This document shows, one piece after another, positions 1 through 6,573 of a stretch of 25,239 bases of DNA. Within the stretch, counting starts at the first letter, position 1. Each line of letters starts with the position of its first letter. The stretch comes from a virus: the IMG/VR virus record IMGVR_UViG_3300043119_000522, positions 1 through 25,239 of that record, one strand, 5' to 3'. The notes beneath the pieces were generated by a model that saw nothing but the letters and a program-made list of their open reading frames with translations, did no database searches and was not told where the DNA came from. Made by a program: the position numbers and the translations under genes.

Positions 1-731
1 TCTACCTGATGGTTAATCAATTCAAATAGTTTTTGAGATTCTTTTGACCATAATCCATCTTCTCTGTACTCAATTCCTTTAATTCCATGAACAACTGGAT
101 TGGAAGTATCTAGAGAATAGATCCATTTATAGTCTGAATAGAAAGCAAACTCCTGAGGTAGTCCACATCCCAGTAGGTGATGCTTTTTATTCTCATTTAT
201 TATACCTTCTTTTAATAAATCCCCTAGAAGTTTCACTCTTCCTAGCATCCACGATACGTATTTGTTAGGGTGTGGGACTGTTTCGGTATAGTACGAATAG
301 TCAAATGAAATCGCAATCATATCTACGTTTGCAATCTTATCCATATATTCGTAGCATGCTCGGATTTGCTCATAGGTCTTTCCTTGAACAACTCCTATTT
401 TCTTGCCTGGCAGGTCTTTGTATTTTATATTCCAGTCAGCCATTTGACTGCAGGTTTTTTTAGCGTTCTCTAAAGCATCCGGTACAATATACCAGGTTGG
501 TTTTAATTCTAATATCCATCCGGCAAACTTCTCTGCATCAAACGCCTCTTCTAATTCAAAGATAGAATTGTCTAAAATTATCTCTCTACCGTTTTCTTTA
601 GCTTGTCTAAATAGGTTTAAGTATTCGGGATCTTCTTCAAAGAGATGGACTAATGCATATGAATAATCTGTTACTTTTTCAATTTCATGAAAAATACTCT
701 TTGGGGCCTCATGGGCAATTTTTATTGGCAT
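1..731 (-). CDS. dpdA: TGT/DpdA-like 7-deazaguanine transglycosylase (C-terminus cut by window edge)
   Basis: The first 243 residues are visible; the stop lies outside the window. The sequence reads as the TIM-barrel tRNA-guanine transglycosylase superfamily, in the phage form annotated as queuine tRNA-ribosyltransferase/DpdA. Visible motifs are ILDNSIFELE (D54), YIVPDALENA (D85), IGVVQGKTYEQI (VQG of the base pocket, about residues 113-124), ISFDYSYYTE (D144), HHLLGCGLPQEF and SLDTSNPVVHG (D208, a candidate catalytic Asp). DpdA enzymes replace guanine in DNA with preQ0 or a derivative; TGT does this in tRNA. folE, queD and queE in the same window favour the DNA-modifying role, but this is inferred. 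It starts 3 nt after the homing endonuclease stop. Family is fairly sure; DNA versus tRNA substrate is not settled. Confidence 0.75.
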   Translation of the reverse strand, partial: MPIKIAHEAPKSIFHEIEKVTDYSYALVHLFEEDPEYLNLFRQAKENGREIILDNSIFELEEAFDAEKFAGWILELKPTWYIVPDALENAKKTCSQMADWNIKYKDLPGKKIGVVQGKTYEQIRACYEYMDKIANVDMIAISFDYSYYTETVPHPNKYVSWMLGRVKLLGDLLKEGIINENKKHHLLGCGLPQEFAFYSDYKWIYSLDTSNPVVHGIKGIEYREDGLWSKESQKLFELINHQV

Positions 732-734
732 AGT

Positions 735-1424
735 TTATAACTTTTTATACTTTAATATATCATTTTTTTTAAATAAAAATAACTGCTCTGTAGAAGTTTT
801 TAAATAAGATCCTCTCTCTACTACGTATGTTCCTGATTTTTTTAGCTTATCAATTACTCCTGGTTTTAATCCTTTACGTACTGCTTCTGCTTTTGAATTA
901 AATTTTCCTAGTAATTCTCCATTAAGGTATATCTCAAAAGGCTTTTTATTAAAGTCTGAGTTTATAAAATGATGCATACCCTGCTCTACTCTCTTCTGTG
1001 CCCAGATTGAAGTATTCTCTGAGTTGAAATTATGTTTTCCTTGTTTTGCTAATTCTCTTTGTCTTTCACTATGTCCCATAGTCCAATAATCTGGTTTATA
1101 TCTGTAAACTACCTTATCTATACCACCTCTTGCCCATTGTTTCTGATTGTAGTACTTTTTATTATCTGCAATATTTGGACGAAAATCTAACCATTTTTGC
1201 TCTATTTTATGTAACTCTTCTAGACTATCTACAATACAATACTCCAGCACTCTTCTTTTCATCGTCCCAGGTCTTTTCCTAAAGATATTTTTTACATGAT
1301 CTCCTCCTGTAGAAGTAGTATAAGTACTTTCTGTACTACCTAAGTGGCTACCTATTATAAATTTTGAGTGTATAGTATCGTGCCAAATATATACAAATCC
1401 AAAATAATCATTACCGTATTCCAT
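735..1424 (-). CDS. GIY-YIG-type homing endonuclease with C-terminal DNA-binding repeat
   Basis: 229 residues. The N-terminus (FGFVYIWHDTIHSKFIIGSH, residues 9-28) matches the divergent GIY-YIG fold common in phages, followed by KRRVLEY and an EQKWLD segment (Glu of the active site) and KYYN. The C-terminal part (FEIYLNGELLGKFNSKAEAV, about residues 164-183) looks like a NUMOD/intron-encoded-nuclease DNA-binding repeat. It is a freestanding mobile gene lying between a small unknown gene and the dpdA-like gene, with no sign of splitting either. Its leader holds a 7-bp inverted repeat around CTATTTATAATAAA that is shared with the HNH gene at 2548-3093, so it may carry its own promoter. Confidence 0.72.
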   Translation of the reverse strand: MEYGNDYFGFVYIWHDTIHSKFIIGSHLGSTESTYTTSTGGDHVKNIFRKRPGTMKRRVLEYCIVDSLEELHKIEQKWLDFRPNIADNKKYYNQKQWARGGIDKVVYRYKPDYWTMGHSERQRELAKQGKHNFNSENTSIWAQKRVEQGMHHFINSDFNKKPFEIYLNGELLGKFNSKAEAVRKGLKPGVIDKLKKSGTYVVERGSYLKTSTEQLFLFKKNDILKYKKL

Positions 1425-1425
1425 T

Positions 1426-1470
1426 GTTTAGTTCATTTATTATAAATAGCTATACTAAACAAAAACAGTT
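1426..1470 (-). promoter_or_regulatory. Homing-gene leader: inverted repeat and shared CTATTTATAATAAA box
   Basis: GTTTAGT (1460-1454) and ACTAAAC (1432-1426) enclose CTATTTATAATAAA just before the ATG at 1424. AACTG at 1470-1466 lies 21 nt upstream of TATAATAAA. The same AACTG-N21-TATAATAAA layout, with a different enclosing stem, precedes the HNH gene. It may be a promoter of a second class, a translation-control hairpin, or both. Confidence 0.4.
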
Positions 1471-1676
1471 TAATCATTCTCTAATTCGTTTTGAATTTCA
1501 CTTACATCTATTCCTAGTTTCCCTAAACTATCCTCAATTATAGCTGTTGCGTCAAGTAACTGCTGGTCTATTGACAGCTGTATGGCTGCATAAGCTTCTG
1601 ATAATGGTATCATATCTGTTCCTAAAGTATCAACAAATACTTTATGCTTTTCTAAATGGTCTATTGCTGCTTGCAT
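1470..1676 (-). CDS. Small hypothetical protein
   Basis: 68 residues, predicted mostly helical, acidic C-terminus (EIQNELEND). No domain recognised. It starts 1 nt after the MazG-like gene ends, so the two are probably co-transcribed and translated in sequence. Its stop codon overlaps the leader of the following homing endonuclease. Confidence 0.6.
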   Translation of the reverse strand: MQAAIDHLEKHKVFVDTLGTDMIPLSEAYAAIQLSIDQQLLDATAIIEDSLGKLGIDVSEIQNELEND

Positions 1677-1677
1677 A

Positions 1678-2289
1678 CTAAAAAAATTGTTTTAAGTTAG
1701 GTCTAAAGTAGTTAACATTCTTCATTACTTTTCTATCTCTTGATCTGTACACAACAAAATAGTTTCCAACTTTTTCGTAATGACATTCTTCACCTTGCTC
1801 ACTCGATCTTTGAATGACAGTTGCTTTAGCTTCTTCTTCAGTTTGGCAAGCTTTAGATAGATTTGAAGCTTGTACCTCTTGATATGCCGGCCATATCTTA
1901 CCCTTAAGGCCATGTAACATAGTACCGTTCCCAGTGGCAACATAAGTAATATCGCACAAAGCGTCCAGAACCTCCACGATGTCTCCTCTTTCGCAAGCTT
2001 CTCTATATTCTTCAAGTTCCTCAAGGATGAAATTGTATACAAATTCCCACTCTTTTCTTTCTGGAATGATTGGTGCATAGTTGTTAGGTTTACCCATTAC
2101 GGCATTAAATTCTTCTACCTCGTCAATAAATGGTACTGAGGTTTTTAAGTCATTGATTTCATTTTTAAGTATGCTTATCTCCTCTATTACATCATCTCCA
2201 AGTTCAATCTTGGACATCATTACAAGGTCTATAATCTGTTGATGAAGTAATTCTAATAACTCATCTTGCTTTTTTTCTAATTTAGTCAT
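1678..2289 (-). CDS. MazG-like NTP pyrophosphohydrolase (all-alpha)
   Basis: 203 residues from MTKLEKKQ. A longer reading from 2346 exists but would run through the terminator/promoter element at 2305-2334, so the start at 2289, with A-rich leader AATAAAGTTATG, is preferred. After a helical N-terminus (about residues 1-60), the core resembles the MazG/HisE all-alpha pyrophosphohydrolases: ILEELEEYREACERGDIVEV supplies the metal-binding EExxE-type helix, followed by DALCDITYV (Asp of the second helix). Such enzymes hydrolyse non-canonical or alarmone nucleotides to the monophosphate. In this phage it heads a unit that continues to the dpdA-like gene, so a role in cleaning or adjusting nucleotide pools is plausible. 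Family moderately sure; substrate unknown. Confidence 0.65.
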   Translation of the reverse strand: MTKLEKKQDELLELLHQQIIDLVMMSKIELGDDVIEEISILKNEINDLKTSVPFIDEVEEFNAVMGKPNNYAPIIPERKEWEFVYNFILEELEEYREACERGDIVEVLDALCDITYVATGNGTMLHGLKGKIWPAYQEVQASNLSKACQTEEEAKATVIQRSSEQGEECHYEKVGNYFVVYRSRDRKVMKNVNYFRPNLKQFF

Positions 2290-2304
2290 AACTTTATTTT
2301 TTAT

Positions 2305-2334
2305 TAATATAAGAAATTGGCTCCGAAGAGCCAA
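2305..2334 (-). promoter_or_regulatory. Promoter for MazG-like gene (TTG-N20-TATATTA)
   Basis: TTG at 2334-2332 and TATATTA at 2311-2305 are separated by exactly 20 nt. The TTG is the first three bases of the terminator stem at 2317-2334, so the -33 box and the hairpin share sequence. Confidence 0.65.
2317..2334 (-). terminator. Intrinsic terminator after the DUF4494-like gene
   Basis: Perfect 7-bp stem TTGGCTC/GAGCCAA closed by a TTCG tetraloop and followed by TTTCTT. It lies 5 nt past the stop at 2339 and overlaps the next promoter. Confidence 0.75.
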
Positions 2335-2338
2335 CTTT

Positions 2339-2536
2339 TTATTCAATTACTTTTAGAATCTTTGATTGATTAACTCCAATGACTGTAAAGTTAGATTCTC
2401 CTTCGAACTCTGTGTAGATCTTTGCTTCAGCTTCTGTTGCTGAGATTGCATCTACTAAATAGAGTTCTCTTACTTTTTGGATACGACCTCGGTCGTTTTC
2501 GTGCTCCAATTGCACCGTTACTTGCCAGTAATCCAT
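2339..2536 (-). CDS. DUF4494-like protein
   Basis: 65 residues beginning MDYWQVTVQLEHENDRGRIQ and containing ELYLVDAISATEAEAKIY. This pattern (W at residue 4, a YLVDA box, a T/S-EAEA box, then a FTVIGV strand) matches what I recall of DUF4494, a small family common in Bacteroidota and their phages, with no known function. A predicted compact alpha/beta fold. The leader is A-rich (TTAAACAAAATG). A terminator follows immediately. Confidence 0.6.
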   Translation of the reverse strand: MDYWQVTVQLEHENDRGRIQKVRELYLVDAISATEAEAKIYTEFEGESNFTVIGVNQSKILKVIE

Positions 2537-2547
2537 TTTGTTTAATT

Positions 2548-3093
2548 TTAGTTATTATATTCGTAAACTTTTTTGCACCAGTTAATAAACTCTGTATCAG
2601 ATCGATTACTTCTCATCTGGTTTATTTCTTTATGTACCCATCTAACATTTCCTTCTACGTAACCTCTTTTACTATCGATACGGTCTAACGATGCTGTCTG
2701 TACTTTAGTCTTATTATTTATAGTTCTTGAAAGATGTATAGCTTCTCCTGTAAGTGCACATCTATGGTTCTGTTCTTCTAATAATAGCCATAAATACTTA
2801 GGTAATACATTATATTCTAAATTTCTTTTTTTAGCGCTTCTTTGTATTTGATTTAAGTGATATCCCCCTAAGTCTTCGTATCCTTTAAAACTTTCTCTCC
2901 CCATACATTTTCGGCATTTCTTAGAAATTCCTTTTTCGATTGTATACTTCCGCACTACTTTTTCTGTTCCACATTTACATCGAACTTTAATTAGTGTTGC
3001 ATTTTTTTCCTTATCGTACCAATCTTGCGATATGGCAATCCAATCGTTAAACTCTTCTCCTATTTCGACTATTTTTCTATTAGGTGCTTTCAT
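2548..3093 (-). CDS. HNH homing endonuclease with zinc-binding N-terminus
   Basis: 181 residues. The N-terminal part holds CKCG (about 39-42) and CRKC (about 60-63), a probable zinc knuckle. The central region CALTGEAIHLS followed by ASLDRIDSKRGYVEGNVRWV (about 134-153) is the phage HNH type seen in freestanding homing endonucleases: LDRIDS plus GY..GNVRWV. It sits between the DUF4494-like gene and folE, each of which looks intact. The leader carries the same CTATTTATAATAAA box inside a stem as the GIY-YIG-type gene at 735-1424. Confidence 0.8.
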   Translation of the reverse strand: MKAPNRKIVEIGEEFNDWIAISQDWYDKEKNATLIKVRCKCGTEKVVRKYTIEKGISKKCRKCMGRESFKGYEDLGGYHLNQIQRSAKKRNLEYNVLPKYLWLLLEEQNHRCALTGEAIHLSRTINNKTKVQTASLDRIDSKRGYVEGNVRWVHKEINQMRSNRSDTEFINWCKKVYEYNN

Positions 3094-3095
3094 GA

Positions 3096-3137
3096 CTTCC
3101 CTTTATTATAAATAGGTTACTTTTAGGAAAGCAGTTA
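3096..3137 (-). promoter_or_regulatory. Homing-gene leader: stem plus shared CTATTTATAATAAA box
   Basis: CTTTCC (3131-3126) pairs with GGGAAG (3101-3096), enclosing CTATTTATAATAAA, 2 nt before the ATG at 3093. AACTG (3136-3132) overlaps the folE stop and lies 21 nt upstream of TATAATAAA, as in the other homing gene. Confidence 0.4.
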
Positions 3138-3842
3138 GTGTATAGATAGTTGAATGTTTTTATAGAATTCTGATCTTGCAGCGTCTTCTTCTAGGAAGCA
3201 TCCAGATAATTTAGCAGTTTGCATTGCTGCACCTTGGTGTTTGATTCCTCTACAGCTTACGCAAGCATGAGTTGCATTTACCATTACCGCTACTCCTAGA
3301 TTACCTTCACAGATCTTATCTACTGCTGAATGTACTGCTACAGTTAGTTGCTCTTGAATAGCTCCTCTTCTTCCGAAATGCTCTACAATTCGGTTTAGTT
3401 TAGAAAGGCCAACTACTTTTCCGTCCTCAGAAGGGACATATGCAATAGAGACTGTTCCTCGAATTTGTTGGTGGTGATGTGAACACATTGATGTAACCGG
3501 TATATTACTTTCTTGTACAATTCCAGTGTACCCATCGGAAGGGAATGCTGTAATTCTTGTTAGTGGTTCAAATCGTCCGGCCCATAAATCGTTTACATAA
3601 GCCTTTGCAACTCTTTTAGGAGTATCAGAAGAGTTTGGATCATTCTTCCAATCACACCCTAAAGCTGAAAGGAAGTTGCCAAATGCTTCAGCAGCGTCTT
3701 CAATAATGTGTTGCTTTTCTACATCTGTTAGTCTTGCTTCTGGTCCTTCAGTTAACTGTTTTTTTGCTAACTGTGTTGAGATACCATTAGCGAATCCGGC
3801 CTGTACTAACTCAGTACCGTCGATAAATTTTTTATTTGACAT
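3135..3842 (-). CDS. folE: GTP cyclohydrolase I
   Basis: 235 residues, close to the family length of about 220. It converts GTP to 7,8-dihydroneopterin triphosphate, the first step of both folate and 7-deazaguanine synthesis. Zinc ligands are visible in CSHHHQQIRG (C120, H123) and THACVSCRGI (C194, with an extra C197). VVGLSKLNRIVEHFGRRG and the following QEQLT are the usual central FolE signature. With queD and queE nearby, it more likely feeds preQ0 synthesis than folate. It has its own promoter (3884-3913) and a structured leader resembling a preQ1-I riboswitch, so it may be controlled separately from queD and queE. Confidence 0.95.
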   Translation of the reverse strand: MSNKKFIDGTELVQAGFANGISTQLAKKQLTEGPEARLTDVEKQHIIEDAAEAFGNFLSALGCDWKNDPNSSDTPKRVAKAYVNDLWAGRFEPLTRITAFPSDGYTGIVQESNIPVTSMCSHHHQQIRGTVSIAYVPSEDGKVVGLSKLNRIVEHFGRRGAIQEQLTVAVHSAVDKICEGNLGVAVMVNATHACVSCRGIKHQGAAMQTAKLSGCFLEEDAARSEFYKNIQLSIH

Positions 3843-3844
3843 AT

Positions 3845-3876
3845 AAGATTGTTTTTATGGAGGTTCTACGACTCCG
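3845..3876 (-). promoter_or_regulatory. Candidate preQ1-I-like riboswitch in the folE leader
   Basis: The RNA reads CGGAG, loop UCGUAGAAC, CUCC, then AUAAAAACAAUC, ending about 4 nt before the ATG. GGAG/CUCC forms the P1-like hairpin. The loop closely resembles the Thermoanaerobacter preQ1-I aptamer loop as I recall it (UCGCAGUAAC), and the A-rich tail ending AACAA matches the L3 strand that crosses the pseudoknot. The second pseudoknot helix is weak here (AGA with UCU). It begins within a few nt of the expected transcript start and lies over the A-rich start region, consistent with translational control by a deazaguanine intermediate. Inferred from pattern only. Confidence 0.45.
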
Positions 3877-3883
3877 TTTATTA

Positions 3884-3913
3884 TAATATAACACTTTTTA
3901 TTTTATTTCACAA
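3884..3913 (-). promoter_or_regulatory. folE promoter (TTG-N20-TATATTA)
   Basis: TTG at 3913-3911 directly follows the stop codon of the phosphoribosyltransferase gene. TATATTA at 3890-3884 follows after exactly 20 nt. The expected transcript start is about 3879. Confidence 0.6.
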
Positions 3914-4315
3914 CTACTTATTCAAATAATCCTGTACCGGTATTGAATCCTTTCTTTCCCATGGATAGATGATCCACTCCTCTCCTTCGTGAGTTCCTGA
4001 ATACAGACTTGGTGTAAAGCAAGCTGTATGTGGCTTGTGATGTAGTACGGCAGTATATCTTGCTATTGTGTTTTGCAATGTTACTCCTGTATCACAAATA
4101 TCATCCACTACCAAAGTATCTTTTGTAATTCTTGTTGTGTAAGGAATGTTTAGTTTGTGGGAGATCATAACTGCTGGGATTAGTCCTCCTCTTTCAAGTC
4201 CTGTGATTGATTTAATCTTTAGCTCTGACTCTGTGATCTTTTCACAAAGATTCTCCACAAGACTGTTTACATCATCCCAACTTAGGAATATTTTGTTATC
4301 TATTTTGAGTGCCAT
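3914..4315 (-). CDS. Type I phosphoribosyltransferase (Gpt/Hpt-like)
   Basis: 133 residues. LVVDDICDTGVTL (about residues 68-80) is the PRPP-binding loop with two acidic residues. SITGLERGGLIPAVMISHKL (about 36-55) is the pyrophosphate-loop region (usually RGG), and WIIYPWE near the C-terminus is the hood segment typical of xanthine/hypoxanthine-guanine phosphoribosyltransferases. It would salvage a purine-like base with PRPP. Placement between queE and folE suggests guanine or a deazaguanine base as substrate, but nothing in the sequence proves this. It overlaps no neighbour; the folE promoter begins at its stop codon. Confidence 0.85.
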   Translation of the reverse strand: MALKIDNKIFLSWDDVNSLVENLCEKITESELKIKSITGLERGGLIPAVMISHKLNIPYTTRITKDTLVVDDICDTGVTLQNTIARYTAVLHHKPHTACFTPSLYSGTHEGEEWIIYPWERKDSIPVQDYLNK

Positions 4316-4319
4316 GGTG

Positions 4320-4619
4320 CTATACTTTAGCGATTGTAATTCCTTCTGCTCCTACAATTTTCATTTCTGAAATGATTTGATCTGCTGGTAGTTCTGGGTT
4401 AGTTTCATCTAGTACGTAGTTGATGAGCTCATCTATTGATACTTTGTCTTTGAATCCAGCCTTGCCTGAGTCGCTAGGAATTAATCTTAGTTGTAATTCA
4501 AAACTATTAGTGCCATCATACTCTAGTATGTAATCCCAGATGTAAACTCCATCTGCTTTTGGATACGATTTTGTTAAGTCTCTGTCTTGTGCTAGGTCAA
4601 TTAAATCTTTTAATGTCAT
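4320..4619 (-). CDS. Hypothetical protein in the deazaguanine cluster
   Basis: 99 residues, acidic, no recognised motif. It mixes predicted helices with a beta-rich centre (DGVYIWDYILEYDGTNSFEL, about 24-43). Leader AATAAACAAAGTTATG matches the A-rich GTTATG start context used elsewhere. It sits 4 nt upstream of the phosphoribosyltransferase gene. Confidence 0.6.
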   Translation of the reverse strand: MTLKDLIDLAQDRDLTKSYPKADGVYIWDYILEYDGTNSFELQLRLIPSDSGKAGFKDKVSIDELINYVLDETNPELPADQIISEMKIVGAEGITIAKV

Positions 4620-4627
4620 AACTTTGT

Positions 4628-4816
4628 TTATTGGTTTATTTTGTATTTACTTTTTTCGTCCTGTGCTGTTATTGATTCGTTTGCTAAACCTACTAGTTCC
4701 AAATCAAACTGCTCTTTGAGTAACCTCTTTACCTCTGATGTTGCAAGGAGGTTACTTTTCCATAACGTATGAAGTACCTTTAATGCTTCAAACTCTGTTG
4801 CTTTGTTTACTGCCAT
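4628..4816 (-). CDS. Small hypothetical protein
   Basis: 62 residues from MAVNKATEFEALKVLHTLW. A longer reading starts at 4846 inside queE, but the ATG at 4816 follows the queE stop by 1 nt (TAACATG), so it is preferred. Predicted helical, with charged residues spread throughout. No family recognised. Confidence 0.55.
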   Translation of the reverse strand: MAVNKATEFEALKVLHTLWKSNLLATSEVKRLLKEQFDLELVGLANESITAQDEKSKYKINQ

Positions 4817-4817
4817 G

Positions 4818-5597
4818 TTAGACTTCTCTTTGATCTTCAAATGCAATGATGTGTGGTCTCCAAGTTAATCTATAACCATTATCTCGAACCCAATCAAACA
4901 TTTTAGGATAGGATTTGAATAAAGCCTCTCTTGAATCACCAGCCGGCATGAACCAAACTTTGTCTTGAGGAATGTCTAGTACTTTAATGCATCCCATGAT
5001 CTCTGCCAATGCTTCTTGGTCCTCTCCGTTCCAGACCGGCTTCAGGTGATAGTCAGAATGGTATGCGATCATCTTAGACATTGCATCATAGTTAAGTCTT
5101 AACTTGTTATGTTGCTTGATCATTTTCTCATCCGTAACATCTCCCTGAGGCGTGAGTACACCAACCTGAGGAACAGAGTTACTGAACTTAGGAGAGATTG
5201 ATAATAGATTAATTGGGTAGTCTGTTTCCAGAAAGTGGCTACCTTCTGTTTCAATTGTAATGAAAATGTTTCTTTCATGTGCGAAATGTGTTAATTCATT
5301 TACTAATGCTGGATGCATTGTAGGTGATCCTCCTGTTAACATCATCTCTGTGATGTGAGGATTAGCATCATACATGTTGATAATGTCTTGGAAAGTGATG
5401 TGTCCTTTCTCAGGATGGATACTGGTGTACCAACTATCGCACCAACCACCTTCACCGAAGTAGCATCTATGAGTACATCCTGTTGTTCTAATAACAACTG
5501 TTGGATAACCTGCTCTACTTCCTTCTGATTGTACTGCTGTGTAAAGCTCTACAATAGGAAGTGTTTTGTTATAATCTTCAATTCTCTTTAATGCCAT
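4818..5597 (-). CDS. queE: 7-carboxy-7-deazaguanine synthase (radical SAM)
   Basis: 259 residues, slightly longer than most QueE. It converts 6-carboxy-tetrahydropterin to 7-carboxy-7-deazaguanine using S-adenosylmethionine and a 4Fe-4S cluster. The early block ELYTAVQSEGSRAGYPTVVI (about 17-36) is the QueE start signature, where SEG and the following TG precede the cluster. Cluster cysteines are C41, C45 and C53, a CX3CX7C spacing that differs from the usual CX3CX2C because of a YFGEGGW insert. MLTGGSPTMHPALV holds the GG(E/S)P SAM motif, ITIETEGS the SAM ribose site, and LSISPK the substrate strand. It overlaps the 80-residue gene upstream by 20 nt. Confidence 0.93.
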   Translation of the reverse strand: MALKRIEDYNKTLPIVELYTAVQSEGSRAGYPTVVIRTTGCTHRCYFGEGGWCDSWYTSIHPEKGHITFQDIINMYDANPHITEMMLTGGSPTMHPALVNELTHFAHERNIFITIETEGSHFLETDYPINLLSISPKFSNSVPQVGVLTPQGDVTDEKMIKQHNKLRLNYDAMSKMIAYHSDYHLKPVWNGEDQEALAEIMGCIKVLDIPQDKVWFMPAGDSREALFKSYPKMFDWVRDNGYRLTWRPHIIAFEDQREV

Positions 5598-5820
5598 TTT
5601 CTTTATTTATTTTATCTATTAAATCTTGCAGTCTTGTAAACTCTTCCGGAGTATATGGAGAATTGAAACATTCAAATTCAATATCATCCTTACTATGTGT
5701 TACTATCTGTACGTGATAGTCTTTTGTTAAGTCATTTTCTCCATTTATATGTTTACGAACTACATCATGTAATTCTAGTATTCTTGGTACTTTTATTATA
5801 AAAATTGGCTTACTCTCCAT
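5578..5820 (-). CDS. Hypothetical protein between queD and queE
   Basis: 80 residues, beta strands at the N-terminus (PIFIIKVPRI), helical C-terminus (EFTRLQDLIDKINKENG). No domain recognised. It overlaps queD by 11 nt at its start and queE by 20 nt at its end, so it is translationally coupled to both. Confidence 0.65.
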   Translation of the reverse strand: MESKPIFIIKVPRILELHDVVRKHINGENDLTKDYHVQIVTHSKDDIEFECFNSPYTPEEFTRLQDLIDKINKENGIKEN

Positions 5821-6271
5821 ATATTGCTGAATTTTTAGCGTGTTCTTTAAACTCTACACTTACTACTCTTACTCTGTTATTTGTTTCCTCTAAGATGAAT
5901 TCAGATACTTTGTCGTAAATAAATTTAGCAAACTGTTCTGCTCCTGTAGCTGGTACAGTTCTTAGTTGAACTATTCCTTCATTATGCATCTCTAATGCTT
6001 TATATATAAATGGGTCATCTAATGCAATGATGTAAGTGTGATCAAACATAAAGTCCATCCATTCTTTAGGTGACATACCATCAATAGTACCTTTAGCTCT
6101 TTTCATTCCTCCAAAGTCCCATACCCAGTTTCTTTCATCTAGGTCTCCTTCAAATACAATTTTGAAAGAAATACCATAGCCATGAAGAAACCTACAATGA
6201 GTACCTTCTGCTCTCCATTGACGAAATACTGTAGAGTATCCATCAAATACTTTTGTTGATTGAAATTTCAT
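5810..6271 (-). CDS. queD: 6-carboxy-5,6,7,8-tetrahydropterin synthase
   Basis: 153 residues of the T-fold QueD/PTPS family, converting dihydroneopterin triphosphate to 6-carboxy-tetrahydropterin. Motifs are THCRFLHGYG (catalytic C26 and a zinc-type H30), WVWDFGGMKR (about 49-58), MFDHTYIIALDDP (D77-H78), VPATGAEQFAKFIYDKV and SVEFKEHAKNSAIYG (catalytic Glu region). The canonical first zinc His (in AAH) is replaced by a VFRQW context, as in the subset of QueD proteins with FRQW/HGYG. It would act between FolE and QueE. It is transcribed in the unit starting at the promoter at 6732-6761. Confidence 0.92.
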   Translation of the reverse strand: MKFQSTKVFDGYSTVFRQWRAEGTHCRFLHGYGISFKIVFEGDLDERNWVWDFGGMKRAKGTIDGMSPKEWMDFMFDHTYIIALDDPFIYKALEMHNEGIVQLRTVPATGAEQFAKFIYDKVSEFILEETNNRVRVVSVEFKEHAKNSAIYGE

Positions 6272-6272
6272 A

Positions 6273-6572
6273 TTAAGTGTTTTTATATTGTTGTTCTCTT
6301 TTTATAATTTCCAGTACGTACTTCTTTACTTCTAGCCTGTCTTTGTAATCTTCTCTATCATTGATTCTCCAGCCCTCCTGGATCCCTGTATTAGAGTGGT
6401 AGTAGGTTATTTGATCACCCTCTATATGTACTAGTCCTACAATAGTTGCACCCACTCTTACCTTGTACAAGGTTTGAGAAACAATACAATCTAATACGAA
6501 ATCAGACATTTTTGTAATGTTCTGAGGTATTGTTTGTGGGTGATTTCTTTTGAATAGTTTGAATAGCTTCAT
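6273..6572 (-). CDS. Hypothetical protein
   Basis: 99 residues. A basic N-terminus (MKLFKLFKRNHPQ) precedes a beta-rich centre (LYKVRVGATIVGLVHIEGDQ) and a charged helical end. The central IVGLVHIEGD segment could be a small beta-barrel, but I recognise no family. It starts 1 nt after the 50-residue gene upstream ends and stops 1 nt before queD. Confidence 0.6.
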   Translation of the reverse strand: MKLFKLFKRNHPQTIPQNITKMSDFVLDCIVSQTLYKVRVGATIVGLVHIEGDQITYYHSNTGIQEGWRINDREDYKDRLEVKKYVLEIIKREQQYKNT

Positions 6573-6573
6573 A

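Noticed and set aside
14-463. Plus-strand frame at 272-463
   Set aside because: Antisense to the transglycosylase-like gene, without promoter or start context.
1725-2078. 117-codon minus-strand frame inside the MazG-like gene
   Set aside because: Wholly within a better-supported gene in another frame, no leader signal.
2290-2346. N-terminal extension of the MazG-like protein to 222 residues
   Set aside because: The extension would be encoded by the terminator/promoter element; the 2289 ATG has the usual start context.
735-3093. The two nuclease genes as intron-encoded
   Set aside because: Neighbouring genes look complete on both sides and no intron core is visible; they read as freestanding homing genes.
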